From: Candidatus Dormiibacterota bacterium
Lineage (GTDB): Bacteria > Chloroflexota > Dormibacteria > UBA8260 > Bog-877
Direction of reading: 5' to 3'
Length of the DNA stretch: 12,464 nt
Assembly: GCA_003133485.1 (NCBI GenBank)
Contig: PKXR01000128.1
Span: 322 to 12,785, forward strand
A program made the position numbers and the translations under genes. Shown here in pieces: positions 12,092 to 12,464 of this stretch (within the stretch, counting starts at the first letter, position 1; each line of letters begins with the position of its first letter). The notes beneath the pieces are model-generated. The model had not been told where the DNA came from, searched no databases, and worked only from the letters and a program-made list of their open reading frames with translations.

Positions 12092-12464
12092 AATCTCAGC
12101 CGCGTTCTGGCAGAAGGTCGGGTTGTCCCAGTAGTCATCCGCGCGGGGGCCCGCGCCCATGCTGCCCCTGACGTTGTTGACCAAGACGTTCGGGGGTCGG
12201 CTTGGCGCACTCTGCGCCGATTTCCGGTCCAGCTCGTCGAGCTCGACTGCAGATTCGTGGCAGGTTTGGATCGACACCCTGCCGGCGACGCACTGATGAG
12301 ATCGGTGGTCGACCGTGCCCACGTTCTAGGCATTCATGCCCTGCGTATCGGTGTGGAGACAGCGGCCCACGCGGAAATTCTGCGGAGCCTCGGATGCGAC
12401 GCAGCCCAAGGCTAACGCTGGTCACCAGCAGTGCCACCCGACCAAACCGGCAGAGCTACTGAGT
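12092..12464 (+). pseudogene. Decayed EAL (cyclic-di-GMP phosphodiesterase) domain, continues past window edge
   Basis: EAL domains hydrolyse cyclic di-GMP. The clear part (12194-12415) reads SAWRTLRRFPVQLVELDCRF, then VAGLDRHPAGDALMRSVVDR, then LGIHALRIGVET and LRSLGCDAAQG, the standard C-terminal third of the domain. Key positions are gone: ELD replaces KID, RIGVET has lost the Glu of EGVE, and the DDFGTG region is reduced to DQDVRG. A TAA at 12413-12415 sits where the conserved Tyr follows AQG, and the same frame then reads RWSPAVPPDQ, which still looks like the family's AQGYLWSPAVP end. Upstream, LAEGRVVPV (about 12107) may be the domain's first strand, implying a large internal deletion. 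Another frame (11910-11999) reads VRLLRKDGYLVQADYPGPEL before TGA and might be a lost sensor domain. Family assignment is firm; the upstream reconstruction is tentative. Confidence 0.75.

Noticed and set aside
1..12464. CRISPR array, transposase, integrase or toxin-antitoxin pair
   Set aside because: No regularly spaced repeats and no such proteins found in any frame on either strand.

Overview
The window is 12.5 kb of high-GC DNA. Gene style (GTG starts, several genes without a Shine-Dalgarno, a PabB-PabC fusion, a PEP carboxylase, and small secreted Ala/Thr-rich proteins) points to Actinomycetota, perhaps a poorly characterised soil-type lineage such as Acidimicrobiia. That placement is inference. 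No tRNA, rRNA, CRISPR array, IS element or phage gene was found.

Left part (1-8270, about 87% coding) is ordinary chromosome. On the minus strand a MarR-type regulator (1681-2172) overlaps the start of an ABC exporter half-transporter (1-1684, cut by the left edge), and a clean inverted repeat in front of marR is the likely operator. On the plus strand follow methylglyoxal synthase (mgsA) and a fused aminodeoxychorismate synthase/lyase (pabB-pabC) for folate synthesis. Convergent to these lies ppc, encoding phosphoenolpyruvate carboxylase. The convergent gap of 442 bp carries a small perfect hairpin.

Right part (8271-12464) is different: only three intact genes, covering about 38% of it. They are a secreted helical protein (minus strand), an SRPBCC/AHSA1-type protein (plus, divergent) and a secreted or membrane-anchored protein with a Lys-rich linker (plus). 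Between and after them are two decayed genes: a BKACE (DUF849) remnant with one frameshift and two in-frame TGA codons (10241-10602), and an EAL-domain remnant that has lost key residues and carries a TAA inside the conserved C-terminal motif (12092 to the right edge). This part looks like a site of gene decay.

I do not see a convincing undescribed multi-gene system. The best leads are the MarR operator with the degenerate-site ABC exporter, the paired pseudogenes, a 15-bp repeat in the decayed part, several intergenic inverted repeats, and the unplaced secreted protein at 11224-11790.
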